The notes: generated by a model not told the origin, from the sequence alone. Shown: positions 16,879 to 26,291, counted from the stretch's first letter. The stretch: 35,848 bases of DNA from an uncultured Saprospiraceae bacterium (GCA_905480595.1 CAJQQY010000351.1:1-35848), one strand, 5' to 3'. Program-made: numbers and translations.

Positions 16879-19800
16879 AAAAACTCGCATTCAAGCTCAC
16901 CCCAAACGACCTCGTTCCCGGAAATGCCGCCCACTCCAATCCTTGCGCATTCCCCGATCCATTCGCCCCTTCCGGATTAATTCGATCTGGCAAAGAAGTA
17001 TAAATGTAAAACAAGTCTCTCCCCACTAACGACAAAGTCAAGTCTTGAAAAACCTTCGTTTTTTCCGAAAATGAATTAGAAAATTGATAAGACAAAGTCA
17101 CCTCTCGCAACTTCACATAGGAATTTTCCAAAATCCCAGGCGTACTCAAAAACGGCCCCCAGCCCCCTGTATTCGGGATATATTTAAATAAATAATGAAC
17201 TACTTTTTGATTCTCAGTTCCATCTGCATAAACTCCTGGCAAGACGACTCCCACATTTCTGACATTTCCTGCAGGATCCGTATAAGGCAATCCACCACCT
17301 TGTCTTTCCACCAAAGTCGAAGGACTTTGTCCATTTTGCAAACTCGAAACATACGAACCAGAATAAATATCTCCTCCCCATTTTGTATCAATCAAGGTGC
17401 TCAAAGTAAAACCTTTAAAACCTGCTTTCATATTCCACCCTGCAATAAAATCAGGCGATGCATTTCCAATCGGAACTCGATTTGAAGTCACTAAATAATG
17501 TGTTCCTTCTTCATTCAAAATTGGTTGTCCATTCTCATGATATTGATAATCAAATCCCATGATCGTCCCAAATTCATCACCTTCTCGAACTGAAATTGTC
17601 GGCCCTTCTGTCCCCCAAATATTGGCAATCTCTTTCACCTTCGCACCGATTCCCATGCTCGTTACTCTGTTTCGATTTCGTCCGATGTTAAAACCAGTTT
17701 GCAAAAAGAAATCTTTTCTTTGAAAAATTGTAGCGGAGATAATTGCTTCGATTCCTTTATTTTCCAATTCACCAGTATTGATTCGAATACCCGATGGCGC
17801 ACCAGATGAAGTTGGTAAAACCGCATCCAAAATCTGATCATAAGATCGAATATAATAATAGGTGAAATCGATATTAATTTTGCTATCCAATAAGCCCATT
17901 GTGGTTCCAACTTCGTAGGAATTGGCTCGCTGAGGTTTAAGTGCAATCGGTGGAACGGTGGTTGGCAAAGCTGCTGTTTGATTATTTCCAAAAGCTCCAG
18001 TTCGGTAAGTAAAATCAACTTGAAATGGATCTGTATCAGTTGCCGTTTGAGCGTATGCACCTCGGAGTTTTAGAAAATTCAACCAAGGTAATTTCAAGTC
18101 AAATGCTTCTGTTGCAATAAAACTCAAAGAACCTGATGGATAGAAATAAGAGTTGTTTTCAATCGGCAAAGACGATGACCAATCATTTCTTCCAGACAAT
18201 TCTAAGAAGATAAAATTCTCATAACTCAAATTTAAAAAGGAGAAAACCGAGTTGATTTTTTTATCATAAAAAATCTCACGAGGGATTTGAGAATTTTGTC
18301 CATCAGCATAATTATTAAAATTAAACAACCACGGATTTACCCACTCCCCTGAAGTCGCTCTGATACCATATTGATTTCGAGACCATTGCGTTCCTCCAAC
18401 CGAAAGCGAAATATCAATCGGTGAATCGAAAAGTCCCTCATTCGTTGCTGTGATGATCAAATCATTATTCAACACTCGATCTTTCGCCAATTCATTTTCG
18501 TATCGACCATTCAAAATTCCTAAAGCATCAATTGGATTATTTCTAGTTTCAAATTGAGCAAAAGAAAAATCTAATCCTAGTCTTCCTGTCGCTGACAACC
18601 AATTAGTGATTTGATAATCCAAACTCAACGAACCAATTAATTTATTTCGATCAAGGTTGGTGTTATTATTATAGGTGTTCCACCAAATGTTTGGGCCTGC
18701 ATAAAGGAATGGAAAACTTCCTCCATAATTATTTTGCGTACCATCGGGCAAGGTGTTGATCTCTCTTTCCAATCCTTTATAACTTCTTGGAAAACTATAA
18801 ATCATTCCTTTTGAAAATGAATTCAAATGGTCGTCTCCCAACGTCGGACTATTTAACCTTTGGTAGTTCAAATAAGTGACGGCAACATCTGCTTTTACCT
18901 TAGACGAAATATTTAATGTTGAACCTATGTTGACAGTAGTTTGATTGTAATTACTATTTGGAACTATGGCTTTGTGATCTGTTCGAGTTAGAGAAACTCG
19001 CATCGTTCCCATTTCTCCTCCACCTGAAAAAGACAAGTTATGGGTAGTTGTATTTCCGTTAGAAAAATATAATCCCAAATTATCTGGCTGAGGATCGAAG
19101 GAACGCATTTCACCATCCCACCATTGAACCATTTGGCCTTCCATTTTTGGGCCCCATGAAACTCCCGTTCCATAAAAACCAAAAACGCTGGTAGCACTTT
19201 GTCCAAAGACTCCTTCAGTTGGATAAATATCGTCGGGAGTTGGATAGCGATAATTTCCATTTGCATCGGTCGGCAAAGTTGGTTCCAGCAAAGTCGTTGG
19301 CCCGCCTGCACCGTAAACATTTTGCACATCTCGATAGCGGTAAGGTTGGATAATTTTATGCTGCAAAGTATAGTTAATTCCAATGCCTTTTTGCTTTCGA
19401 CCTCTTTTTGTCGTAATCAAAATCACACCATTCGCCCCTCGTGAACCATACTTTGCAGCAGCAGTTGGCCCTTTTAAAATATTGTAAGTTTCAATATCAT
19501 TTGGATTGATGTTATTAATAGCAGAACCCCAATCTACACCTCTTCCAATGTTTTCTAAACCAACCTGATTTTGCAACGGAACACCATCTACAATAATCAA
19601 AGGTTGATTATCTGAATCAATATTATTATTTCCACGAATCGTAATTCTTGTTGTTCCACCATCGACTCCGTTAGCACTACTCACTTGCACACCTGCCGAA
19701 CGACCTTGGAGAGAATTGACAATATTTGGTGCTTGAGATAATTGAATCGCATCACCTTCGAAGCTTTCGGTGGAGTAACCTAGTTCTCTTTTTTGTCGCT

Positions 19801-20152
19801 TGATGCCGAGTGCGGTGACCACGACCTCTTCAATAGCGCTAGCTGATGCAGTCATGGTTATTTTTAGTAGGTCGGTGTTTTCGACTACTACTTCTTGAGT
19901 AGCGTAACCTGTGTAAGAAATTTCTAACAAGACATTTATGGCAGTTATTTCTAACTGAAAAGTACCATCTATATTTGTTGTTGTTCCATTTTCTGGATTT
20001 CCTTTTTCCAAAACAGTTGCACCAATCAAGACTTCTCCAGACTCATCGTAGACTATTCCTGTAATAGTATTTTTTTGCCCAAAAAGACTTAAAAATGTAA
20101 AAAGGATAAAAATAAAACTCCATGAAATTTTTAGGTAAAATTTCGATCTCAT
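16877..20152 (-). CDS. SusC/RagA family TonB-dependent outer-membrane transporter
   Basis: The 1091-aa protein has a signal peptide (ending LFGQ, residue ~26). A carboxypeptidase-D-regulatory-like domain follows (~28-105; TGIVYDESGEVLIGATV, NIDGTFQL). Then come the SusC signature region EEVVVTALGIKRQKRELGYS and a plug domain (~120-235; NSLQGRSAGVQVSSANG, PLIIVDGVPL, ILKGPTAAAKYGSRGANGVI). The C-terminal beta-barrel ends in an aromatic residue (FGVSLNASF), as outer-membrane barrels do. It imports oligomers captured by the SusD partner, powered by TonB-ExbBD. It is the first gene of the susC-susD-membrane protein-PNGase F-like run. No anti-sigma/sigma pair or hybrid two-component regulator lies nearby, so regulation is not visible here. 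Confidence 0.95.
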   Translation of the reverse strand: MRSKFYLKISWSFIFILFTFLSLFGQKNTITGIVYDESGEVLIGATVLEKGNPENGTTTNIDGTFQLEITAINVLLEISYTGYATQEVVVENTDLLKITMTASASAIEEVVVTALGIKRQKRELGYSTESFEGDAIQLSQAPNIVNSLQGRSAGVQVSSANGVDGGTTRITIRGNNNIDSDNQPLIIVDGVPLQNQVGLENIGRGVDWGSAINNINPNDIETYNILKGPTAAAKYGSRGANGVILITTKRGRKQKGIGINYTLQHKIIQPYRYRDVQNVYGAGGPTTLLEPTLPTDANGNYRYPTPDDIYPTEGVFGQSATSVFGFYGTGVSWGPKMEGQMVQWWDGEMRSFDPQPDNLGLYFSNGNTTTHNLSFSGGGEMGTMRVSLTRTDHKAIVPNSNYNQTTVNIGSTLNISSKVKADVAVTYLNYQRLNSPTLGDDHLNSFSKGMIYSFPRSYKGLEREINTLPDGTQNNYGGSFPFLYAGPNIWWNTYNNNTNLDRNKLIGSLSLDYQITNWLSATGRLGLDFSFAQFETRNNPIDALGILNGRYENELAKDRVLNNDLIITATNEGLFDSPIDISLSVGGTQWSRNQYGIRATSGEWVNPWLFNFNNYADGQNSQIPREIFYDKKINSVFSFLNLSYENFIFLELSGRNDWSSSLPIENNSYFYPSGSLSFIATEAFDLKLPWLNFLKLRGAYAQTATDTDPFQVDFTYRTGAFGNNQTAALPTTVPPIALKPQRANSYEVGTTMGLLDSKINIDFTYYYIRSYDQILDAVLPTSSGAPSGIRINTGELENKGIEAIISATIFQRKDFFLQTGFNIGRNRNRVTSMGIGAKVKEIANIWGTEGPTISVREGDEFGTIMGFDYQYHENGQPILNEEGTHYLVTSNRVPIGNASPDFIAGWNMKAGFKGFTLSTLIDTKWGGDIYSGSYVSSLQNGQSPSTLVERQGGGLPYTDPAGNVRNVGVVLPGVYADGTENQKVVHYLFKYIPNTGGWGPFLSTPGILENSYVKLREVTLSYQFSNSFSEKTKVFQDLTLSLVGRDLFYIYTSLPDRINPEGANGSGNAQGLEWAAFPGTRSFGVSLNASF

Positions 20153-20350
20153 ATGTAGAATGGGTTAGTTAGGAAATTTCGTTTTGTAAATTTAAAATTT
20201 GGATTCTCAATATATGATTTTTATGGAAAATGGAGGTTTTGATGGCAAGGTATTTAAGAGAAATGTTATCAATTTGCTATTTAAAATTTTCTCAAGAAAT
20301 ATGATTATTTTACTCTTTTGATTCTTTCACTCATTTTATTTAATGGTGAA

Positions 20351-20379
20351 TTGTGGAACAGGTATATTTTTTATATTTT
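20351..20379 (+). promoter_or_regulatory. Candidate promoter for the TIR-domain gene
   Basis: TTG at 20351-20353 and TATATTTT at 20372-20379 are spaced by 18 bases, close to TTG-N(18-20)-TAnnTTTG. Transcription would then begin about 20385, nearly on the first ATG (20389). That favours the second ATG at 20401, which is preceded by AAGGA at 20392-20396. Confidence 0.35.
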
Positions 20380-20400
20380 TAAAAAATAATGAAGGAACCA

Positions 20401-21597
20401 ATGTCGACAACGAGATTATTTATTGCTTACTCTAGAAAAGATGCTAATCTTTTAGATGAATTAAAAAAGTATTTACAACCAATCGTACTCAAATATGACT
20501 TGACTATTTGGGATGATAAAGAAATTGATGCTGGAGCAACTTGGGAACATGAGATTAAAAAGAATCTAATTTCTGCTGATATTTTTTTGTTTTTAATAAC
20601 TGCAGACTCTTTAGCCTCTGATTATTTCCACAACCAAGAACTAACATTTGCTATCGAACGGCATAAAAAAGGTGAAGTTCAAATCATCCCTATCATCATG
20701 CGTTCTTGTGGCTGGAAACACTCTATAATTGCAGATTTACAAGTCCTACCTACTGATGGTAAACCTGTCCGTTCTAGCTATTGGCCATTCGAGTCAGAAG
20801 CTTATACAGATATTGTTGAAGGTATTGAAAGAGTACTTTTACAAAAAAAAGTAGAAAAAGAAAATCAATTAAGAGCTGAAAAAGAAAAAGAAATCAACGT
20901 TGCAAAAAGAGCAGAAGAATTAAAAAAAGAAAGAGAGCAACAGCAATTACGAGCAGCAGAAGCTGAAAAGAAAAAAGCAGAGGAAGCTAAAAAACGCCAA
21001 GAAGAATTAGCTGACTGGGAAACAACAAAGAAGGATAATAAAATTACCGTTTATCAAAAATTCACCAGAAAATATCCACAAAGTGAATTTAATGAAACTG
21101 CAAAAAACAGCATAAAACTTCTTAGAAATAAGAATAAAAAAGCGAAGCGAAAAACGACTCCAACAAAAAAAGATAATTCTTTATTAAAAAAAGAGTCACC
21201 TACCTCCACTTTTTTTAATACAACCAAAAAGCTTCCTACTCAACTTGAAAAAGAAGATGTATTATTAGAAAAAGGATCTGTTATTCTAGAACGAAGTTTT
21301 TATGCTTCACTTCCAATTATTGGAGCAGTCATTATAGAAATGCTAAGGCACAAACTTCAAATCCCGTTAATTGATTCTGTCTTTAATTCTACTTTTCTTT
21401 CTGGTGCTATGATCATTGGAGTTATATTTATTTTGATTTATCAATTAATCTTATTGATCGATGACTATAGCCTCATCGTGGATGCCGACACAGAAATAAA
21501 AGAAACGATCTGGGGAGTTATCCTAACATTAATTTCCTGTGGAATAATTAGTGTTTTGGGAATTCTACTTTTGACAACAGTATTTGAATTAGGTTAG
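20401..21597 (+). CDS. Membrane-anchored TIR-domain protein
   Basis: The 398-aa protein opens with a TIR domain (~1-125; RLFIAYSRKDANLLDELKKY, then WDDKEIDAGATWEHEI). A glutamate in FHNQELTFAIE (E80) sits where NAD-cleaving TIR domains have their catalytic Glu. Next are a long charged coiled coil (~140-205, KEKEINVAKRAEELKKERE), a short helical-repeat motif (WETTKKDNKITVYQKFTRKYP), a lysine-rich linker, and two or three C-terminal membrane segments (~295-395). Such architecture suggests a membrane-tethered effector or signalling protein, possibly NADase-dependent immunity. No Thoeris-type partner, CBASS cyclase or Argonaute is adjacent. I chose 20401 over 20389 because AAGGA precedes it and residues after it match the usual TIR start. 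GNAT and small genes follow after 52 bases. Confidence 0.82.
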   Translation: MSTTRLFIAYSRKDANLLDELKKYLQPIVLKYDLTIWDDKEIDAGATWEHEIKKNLISADIFLFLITADSLASDYFHNQELTFAIERHKKGEVQIIPIIMRSCGWKHSIIADLQVLPTDGKPVRSSYWPFESEAYTDIVEGIERVLLQKKVEKENQLRAEKEKEINVAKRAEELKKEREQQQLRAAEAEKKKAEEAKKRQEELADWETTKKDNKITVYQKFTRKYPQSEFNETAKNSIKLLRNKNKKAKRKTTPTKKDNSLLKKESPTSTFFNTTKKLPTQLEKEDVLLEKGSVILERSFYASLPIIGAVIIEMLRHKLQIPLIDSVFNSTFLSGAMIIGVIFILIYQLILLIDDYSLIVDADTEIKETIWGVILTLISCGIISVLGILLLTTVFELG

Positions 21598-21649
21598 TTA
21601 TTCACTAAAATTCTTATTTCAAATTTGGATTAACCCCTAAGAATCATTT

Positions 21650-22114
21650 ATGACTGAAATAAAAATTCGCCTCGCCCTCCTCGAAGAACTACCAACCTTA
21701 CTCGAATTCGAGCAAGGCATTATCACCGCCGAACGACCTTACGACCCTACTCTAGCAGATGATCCTATTTCATATTATGACATCAAAGCGATGATCGAAT
21801 CTGAAGATGCTGAAGTTATTGTAGCAGTAGCTGATGATAACATTGTTGCTTCTGCCTATGCTAAAATTGTAAAAGCAAATCCTTATTTCAAACATAGCCA
21901 TTATGCCTACTTAGGTTTTATGTTTACCCTTCCTGAGTATCGAGGACAAGGTATCAATCGAAAAATTATTGAAAATTTAAACTTTTGGGCGAAGTCAAAA
22001 AATGTAAATGAAGTTCGATTACAAGTTTATGATGAAAATGATTCTGCGATAAGAGCTTACGAAAAAGCAGGTTTTAAAAAATATATGGTAACGATGAGAA
22101 TGAAAATCGAATAA
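21650..22114 (+). CDS. GNAT family N-acetyltransferase
   Basis: The 154-aa cytosolic protein has the GNAT fold. The acetyl-CoA pyrophosphate loop is R-G-Q-G in PEYRGQGINRKII (~95-107), preceded by the beta-4 strand YAYLGFMFTLP. The C-terminal motif is VRLQVYDENDSAIRAYEKAGFKK, in which Asn-Asp-x-Ala and the Tyr-x-x-x-Gly-Phe end are typical. The acceptor substrate (antibiotic, metabolite or protein N-terminus) cannot be told. It is 52 bases after the TIR-domain gene and 5 bases before the 90-aa gene, so it is likely co-transcribed with the latter. Confidence 0.88.
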   Translation: MTEIKIRLALLEELPTLLEFEQGIITAERPYDPTLADDPISYYDIKAMIESEDAEVIVAVADDNIVASAYAKIVKANPYFKHSHYAYLGFMFTLPEYRGQGINRKIIENLNFWAKSKNVNEVRLQVYDENDSAIRAYEKAGFKKYMVTMRMKIE

Positions 22115-22119
22115 ATTTT

Positions 22120-22392
22120 ATGTCAGTAAAATTCAAAATAGAATTCATTTCACAAATGGGCAAGAAGAATTTTTTTGCCTTTGTACAATGCTTAGAAACA
22201 GAAAAAGACTTTTGGGTAACTGATCATTCTAAATTAAATGATGTGGAAATAAGTAATTATATTTCCAAACCAAGAGCCATCGATGAAGATGGAAATCCTA
22301 GACATGATCTGTATATCTTCAAAATCCGATATCATAAAGATTTTGATAAATTAGCGGAAGGCGAGATTGTCGAGTTAACTCCTGAAAAATAA
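22120..22392 (+). CDS. Hypothetical protein, 90 aa
   Basis: I do not recognise this family. It is a small soluble protein with no signal peptide. The sequence alternates beta-strand-like and acidic segments (MSVKFKIEFISQMGKKNFFA, then FWVTDHSKLNDVEI, then LYIFKIRYHKDFDKLAEGEI) and ends VELTPEK. This is compatible with a small beta-barrel, though that is inference. It starts 5 bases after the acetyltransferase stop and so probably shares its transcript. Codon use resembles the neighbours and the frame is clean. Confidence 0.72.
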   Translation: MSVKFKIEFISQMGKKNFFAFVQCLETEKDFWVTDHSKLNDVEISNYISKPRAIDEDGNPRHDLYIFKIRYHKDFDKLAEGEIVELTPEK

Positions 22393-22426
22393 AATACAAC
22401 CATGCTTTCATCAAAACATTAATGTC

Positions 22427-22747
22427 ATGCGAGAAGAAAAATTAAAAATCTACGATCAACTTATCGCCCTCACTCCTTACGACCGAAAAGGTAAAACTCA
22501 GCCTTACACCTCTGCCAATGGATACATGTTTACACTATTCAATAAGGATAATGAAATTGGAATTAGACTATCAAAAGAATCACAAGCTGCCTTCAAAGAA
22601 AAATATAATTCGACGATTTATAAATCACATGGAGCTATAATGAAAGACTATATTTTAGTCCCAGAAAGTATGTGGGGTGATTTGGAGTTGGTCGCGAAAT
22701 ATGTGGTGGAAAGTTATGAATTTGTGATGTCGCTAAAACCAAAATAA
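22427..22747 (+). CDS. Hypothetical protein, 106 aa (TfoX-N-like fold possible)
   Basis: This is a small soluble protein beginning MREEKLKIYDQLIALTPYDR. Its central pattern, GYMFTLFNKDNEIGIRLSKE, is followed by YKSHGAIMKDYILVPESMW and the C-terminal VAKYVVESYEFVMSLKPK. This layout (a beta hairpin, then a G-x-x-M-x-x-Y-x-x-V-P turn, then a helix) recalls TfoX N-terminal-domain or YjbR-like proteins, but the match is by general pattern only and I do not assign a function. It follows the 90-aa gene by 34 bases, in the same direction. Confidence 0.72.
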   Translation: MREEKLKIYDQLIALTPYDRKGKTQPYTSANGYMFTLFNKDNEIGIRLSKESQAAFKEKYNSTIYKSHGAIMKDYILVPESMWGDLELVAKYVVESYEFVMSLKPK

Positions 22748-22767
22748 ACTAAGAAGAAATATTTGAT

Positions 22768-23268
22768 ATGATTCAGTCAATAATGAAAATTTCGATTCTC
22801 AGTATTTTTTTATTTATACTTTTAATTTCCTGCTCGTCAATAGATCCAAATATAGAGGTAAAACAAATAACTGCCGAATATTACAAAACATATCAAGCAA
22901 GCAATGACTTTGTGAAATTTTTAGATTTCTATGCAGCAGAAATCGAATTACAGGATATAATCAACGGAGACAAAATTCAAGGAAAAGAAAAATTAAAAGA
23001 CTTTTTCAACTGGAATCATCCAGAACTAATTAGAAATGATTCGCTCACTTTAATAATCAAAGATCAAATCTTCCGAGATAAAAAAGTTATCACAACAGGA
23101 TATTTTACTCCTTTTAAATGGGGAGAATTAGAAGTCGAAGCGATGCACTTTACCACTATTCTATATTTTAATAATTCCCATAAAATAATCAAGCAAATTG
23201 ATTGGATTAATTATCCTTCTTCATTAATTGCAAATAGAAAGAACTCGAATAACTGGATTTTAAAATAA
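22768..23268 (+). CDS. Lipoprotein with NTF2/SnoaL-like domain, 166 aa
   Basis: A short hydrophobic leader ends in the lipobox LISC (Cys22 from the first ATG; an ATG at 22783 would give Cys17 and is equally acceptable). The mature part has the order expected of SnoaL/NTF2-like cone-shaped proteins. A helix VKQITAEYYKTYQASNDFVKF is broken by the F-L-D-F-Y-A stretch. INGDKIQGKEKLKDFFNWNH comes next, and strands follow through GYFTPFKWGELEVEAMHFTTILYFN and IKQIDWINYPS. The fold is used for small-ligand binding or catalysis, and the specific role is unknown. It closes the plus-strand run that starts with the TIR gene and is convergent with 23391-24074. Confidence 0.75.
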   Translation: MIQSIMKISILSIFLFILLISCSSIDPNIEVKQITAEYYKTYQASNDFVKFLDFYAAEIELQDIINGDKIQGKEKLKDFFNWNHPELIRNDSLTLIIKDQIFRDKKVITTGYFTPFKWGELEVEAMHFTTILYFNNSHKIIKQIDWINYPSSLIANRKNSNNWILK

Positions 23269-23295
23269 TAAAGTATAAGTACCCACAAAAAAATA

Positions 23296-23323
23296 GTGCC
23301 ATCCTGAAAAATCAGGATGACAC
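23296..23323 (-). terminator. Intrinsic terminator of the 227-aa gene
   Basis: CATCCTGA (23300-23307) and TCAGGATG (23312-23319) pair around four A, and one mismatch further out GTG/CAC extends the stem to 23296-23323. On the minus strand the stem is followed two bases later by a run of seven T. It lies between convergent genes; the plus-strand side lacks a T-run. Confidence 0.7.
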
Positions 23324-23390
23324 AACAACAACATAACCATGAAAATACATAACCAAAATTTTCGATCACGACTGCTCGCGACCGAACCTT

Positions 23391-24074
23391 TTATTTCTTG
23401 ATAACCTCATAATCGAGTTTCGGTGCCTCGGAGGTTTTTACTTTTCTAATTGAAATTCTTTCTTTTTCATTATTCGCTTTTAGAATAATTTCGTACCGTC
23501 CATTTGGTAATTTGGAACAGTCAAAAGAAAGTGCGTTTAACCCTTTTGTCAATCTTTTCTTTCCTCTCGAAATTACTTCTCCATTCAATTTTCTGAATTC
23601 AAAAGTAGCTTTCGTATCAATCGCAGATTTGACGGTCAAACTTAATTTTCTATCGGTAACGGTACTACTCATTGATGTAATCATCAAATTGTTTTCCATT
23701 GTTCGCTCTATGATAAATGTTTCACTAGTTGTAAAACTATTATCAGAAGCGTAGTGCAAAATTCGATAATACGTTTTTTGCTCTGCGATAGCTAAATCTA
23801 AAAATCGGTAAGTTTTAACTGAGTTGGAATTTCCGGCGCCTTTTACATCACCAGCTTTTTTAAAGTTAATCCCATCAACCGATTTTTGAATAACAAAGAA
23901 CTTGTTGTCCACTTCTTTATACGTGGACCATGAAAGCATGTTTCCTACTTCCATTGATTTTATTTTTACTGGATTTAAATAAATGCACTTCGCATTTATA
24001 GAAGTCGAAACCAGTAGACTAAAAAAGAACAATAGAAAGCAAGGCAACGAGATACGGTGTAGCAACCTCATCAT
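23391..24074 (-). CDS. Secreted FN3-like protein, 227 aa
   Basis: A signal peptide (ending about residue 28, STSINA) is followed by a fibronectin-III-like module. It has the pattern common in Bacteroidota surface proteins: LSWSTYKEVDNKFFVIQKS, VDGINFKKAGDVKGAGNS, then YRFLD and TYYRILHY. The remaining ~90 residues resemble a T9SS-type C-terminal beta-sandwich (FEFRKLNGEVISRG, LSFDCSKLPNGRYEIILKAN). The usual FPNP start is absent and a lysine-rich tail follows, so sorting by T9SS is doubtful. It is probably periplasmic or surface exposed, with structural or binding function. It is monocistronic, with its own terminator. Confidence 0.75.
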   Translation of the reverse strand: MMRLLHRISLPCFLLFFFSLLVSTSINAKCIYLNPVKIKSMEVGNMLSWSTYKEVDNKFFVIQKSVDGINFKKAGDVKGAGNSNSVKTYRFLDLAIAEQKTYYRILHYASDNSFTTSETFIIERTMENNLMITSMSSTVTDRKLSLTVKSAIDTKATFEFRKLNGEVISRGKKRLTKGLNALSFDCSKLPNGRYEIILKANNEKERISIRKVKTSEAPKLDYEVIKK

Positions 24075-24370
24075 TTGGGTTTTAAAAAAAGTTAATCTTA
24101 ATTTTATTTGAAATTCTTTTGGAAAGACCTAAATTCATTCATTAAAACATGTTCAACCGGTCTGATCTAGAGAGATCTCAAAGATAAAATTATTGACATT
24201 CTTTTTAATACTATTTCTATTGATTTCAGTCTTTTCAAAAAGTTGAAAAACACAAATTATAATTAATTAAATTCATTAGCCATTGTTAATCAACTTACAA
24301 TAAATATAATTCCAAATACTATACCAATTTTCTTAATATGTTCATTTTCCATAAAAAATATTTTAATAAT

Positions 24371-26122
24371 ATGATTATACCGCAAAACATAACGAAAATT
24401 CTACTTTTTATATTAATAATAACATTAATACCACTTGTCGGTTGCAAACAAGAAAAAGCGAAGGAAGTAGTTAAAGACGAATTAGTTTATCCTCAAAACA
24501 AAAAATTAATTTCAGATAAAGCCATGGTCGTTTCGGCTCACCCACTTGCTTCAAAAGTGGGAATGGATATTTTAAAAAAAGGAGGGAATGCAGTTGATGC
24601 TGCAATTGCTGTCCAAATGGCATTGGGTGTCACCTACCCTGTTGCTGGCAATATAGGTGGTGGTGGATTTATGGTTATCAGAATGAATGACGGAACAGTT
24701 GACGCACTCGACTATCGAGAGAAAGCTCCTTTGGCTGCTCATCGAGATATGTATTTGGATACTTTAGGAAATGTCATTCCAAGGTTGAGTTTAGATGGTC
24801 ATTTAGCCGTTGGGGTTCCTGGAACAATCGATGGCATGGCCAAAGCTTTTGATAAATATAGTCAACTAAAAAATTGGAAAACACTAATTAAGCCATCTTG
24901 GGATTTGGCAAAAGATGGAATACTTCTAACTGAGCGAGAAGCAAATGGACTTAATCGAACTAAAGATAGATTTGAAGAATTCAATACATCTCGACCTGTC
25001 TTTGTCAAAGAAAATGGAGAATGGACAAAAGGTGAAAAATTAGTTCAAAGTGATTTAGCAAGAACGTATGAATTGATTCATGATAAAGGTAGAGCAGGTT
25101 TTTACGAAGGAGAAGTAGCTGATGAATTAGTTGCAGAAATGAAAGCAGGTGGCGGAATCATCACTCATGAAGATTTGGCTCAATATGAAGCTCAATGGCG
25201 AAACCCAATTGTGAGTAAATATAAAAATTACGAAATCATTTCTATGGCTCCTCCTTCGAGTGGAGGAATTGCTTTAACTCAAATGTTGGGAATGGTGGAG
25301 GAATATCCATTGAAAGATTGGGGCTTCCACTCTCCTCAAACGATTCATGTTATGGCTGAAGCTGAACGTCGAGCATATGCTGATCGAGCTAAACATTTAG
25401 GAGATCCTGATTTCTATGATGTTCCTGTAAAAGAATTGATGGATAAAGATTATTTAAAAGAACGAATGTCTAACTTTAATCCAAATGCCGCATCGCCTAG
25501 TGATGTAATTCAAGCAGGAGTATTTTTAAAAGAAAGTGATCAGACAACACATTTCTCCATCATTGATGCCGAAGGGAATGCAGTTTCGGTAACGACCACT
25601 TTGAATACAGGTTATGGTTCAAAAGTAGTCGTAAGCGGAGCAGGTTTTTTTCTAAATAATGAAATGGATGATTTGAGCGCTAAAGTGGGTGTTCCTAATG
25701 TTTTTGGATTGATTGGAGAAGAAGCTAATGCTATTCAGCCAGGTAAAAGAATGTTGAGTTCGATGACTCCAACTATTGCCACCAAAGATGGGAAGTTAAA
25801 TATGGTCATTGGAACTCCTGGTGGTTCGACTATTATTACTTCTGTTTTTCAGGTATTTTTAAATGTATCAGAATTTGGAATGGGTATGTCGGAGGCAGTT
25901 AATGCTCCTCGATTCCATCACCAATGGTTACCAGACCAAATTTTTACAGAGAAAGATGCATTCACTCAAGAAACTGTTTCTGCTTTAGAAAAGCTAGGAC
26001 ACAAAGTAGGTGTTAGAGGAAGTGGAAAGATTGGTCGTTTCGAAGGCATTTTGGTATTACCTGATGGAAAATTGGAAGGAGGTGCGGATATTAGAGGCGA
26101 TGATTCGGCATCGGGTTATTGA
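24371..26122 (+). CDS. ggt: Gamma-glutamyltransferase (glutathione hydrolase), lipoprotein
   Basis: The enzyme splits gamma-glutamyl bonds of glutathione and related peptides in the periplasm. Counting from the ATG at 24371 (583 aa), a lipoprotein leader ends LVGC (Cys25). The open frame also starts at 24338, but that adds 11 residues in front of a normal signal. The large subunit begins with the conserved [20 protein letters not shown] and [10 protein letters not shown]. Self-cleavage is expected before Thr392 ([20 protein letters not shown]), the nucleophile of the ~192-aa small subunit. The oxyanion serines (MLSSMTPTI) and GTPGGSTI loop are present, so it should be active. It is probably membrane-anchored, which is less common than the soluble enterobacterial form. 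Repeat B3 follows 8 bases after the stop. Confidence 0.93.
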   Translation: MIIPQNITKILLFILIITLIPLVGCKQEKAKEVVKDELVYPQNKKLISDKAMVVSAHPLASKVGMDILKKGGNAVDAAIAVQMALGVTYPVAGNIGGGGFMVIRMNDGTVDALDYREKAPLAAHRDMYLDTLGNVIPRLSLDGHLAVGVPGTIDGMAKAFDKYSQLKNWKTLIKPSWDLAKDGILLTEREANGLNRTKDRFEEFNTSRPVFVKENGEWTKGEKLVQSDLARTYELIHDKGRAGFYEGEVADELVAEMKAGGGIITHEDLAQYEAQWRNPIVSKYKNYEIISMAPPSSGGIALTQMLGMVEEYPLKDWGFHSPQTIHVMAEAERRAYADRAKHLGDPDFYDVPVKELMDKDYLKERMSNFNPNAASPSDVIQAGVFLKESDQTTHFSIIDAEGNAVSVTTTLNTGYGSKVVVSGAGFFLNNEMDDLSAKVGVPNVFGLIGEEANAIQPGKRMLSSMTPTIATKDGKLNMVIGTPGGSTIITSVFQVFLNVSEFGMGMSEAVNAPRFHHQWLPDQIFTEKDAFTQETVSALEKLGHKVGVRGSGKIGRFEGILVLPDGKLEGGADIRGDDSASGY

Positions 26123-26130
26123 TCTCTTTT

Positions 26131-26236
26131 AAATATCCAATAGTCAACAAGGAATATCCAATCTCCAATAATTAAAAAGAATCAGTTTTTGTAAAAATTG
26201 GACATTGTATATTCCTTAGTTAGTTATTCGATATTC
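26131..26236. repeat. Intergenic palindromic element B, copy 3 (about 106 bp)
   Basis: The left arm at 26131-26169 (AAATATCCAATAGTCAACAA then GGAATATCCAAT) and the right arm at 26197-26236 are imperfect inverted repeats around a 27-base centre. It shares the AACAAGGAATATCCAAT core with copies 1 and 2 but has a different centre. It begins 8 bases after the ggt stop codon and ends 55 bases before the next start. Confidence 0.75.
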
Positions 26237-26291
26237 TTCAAAATAAATCTTAGATTTTAAAATAAATTTTATCAAAACAAACCATATCACT

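Noticed and set aside
20401-23268. Thoeris or CBASS defence system
   Set aside because: A TIR protein is present, but no ThsA-like sensor, cyclase, SAVED or Argonaute gene is adjacent.
23391-24074. T9SS cargo call for the 227-aa protein
   Set aside because: The C-terminal half resembles a sorting-domain sandwich, but the FPNP-type start is missing and a long charged tail follows, so the signal is not convincing.
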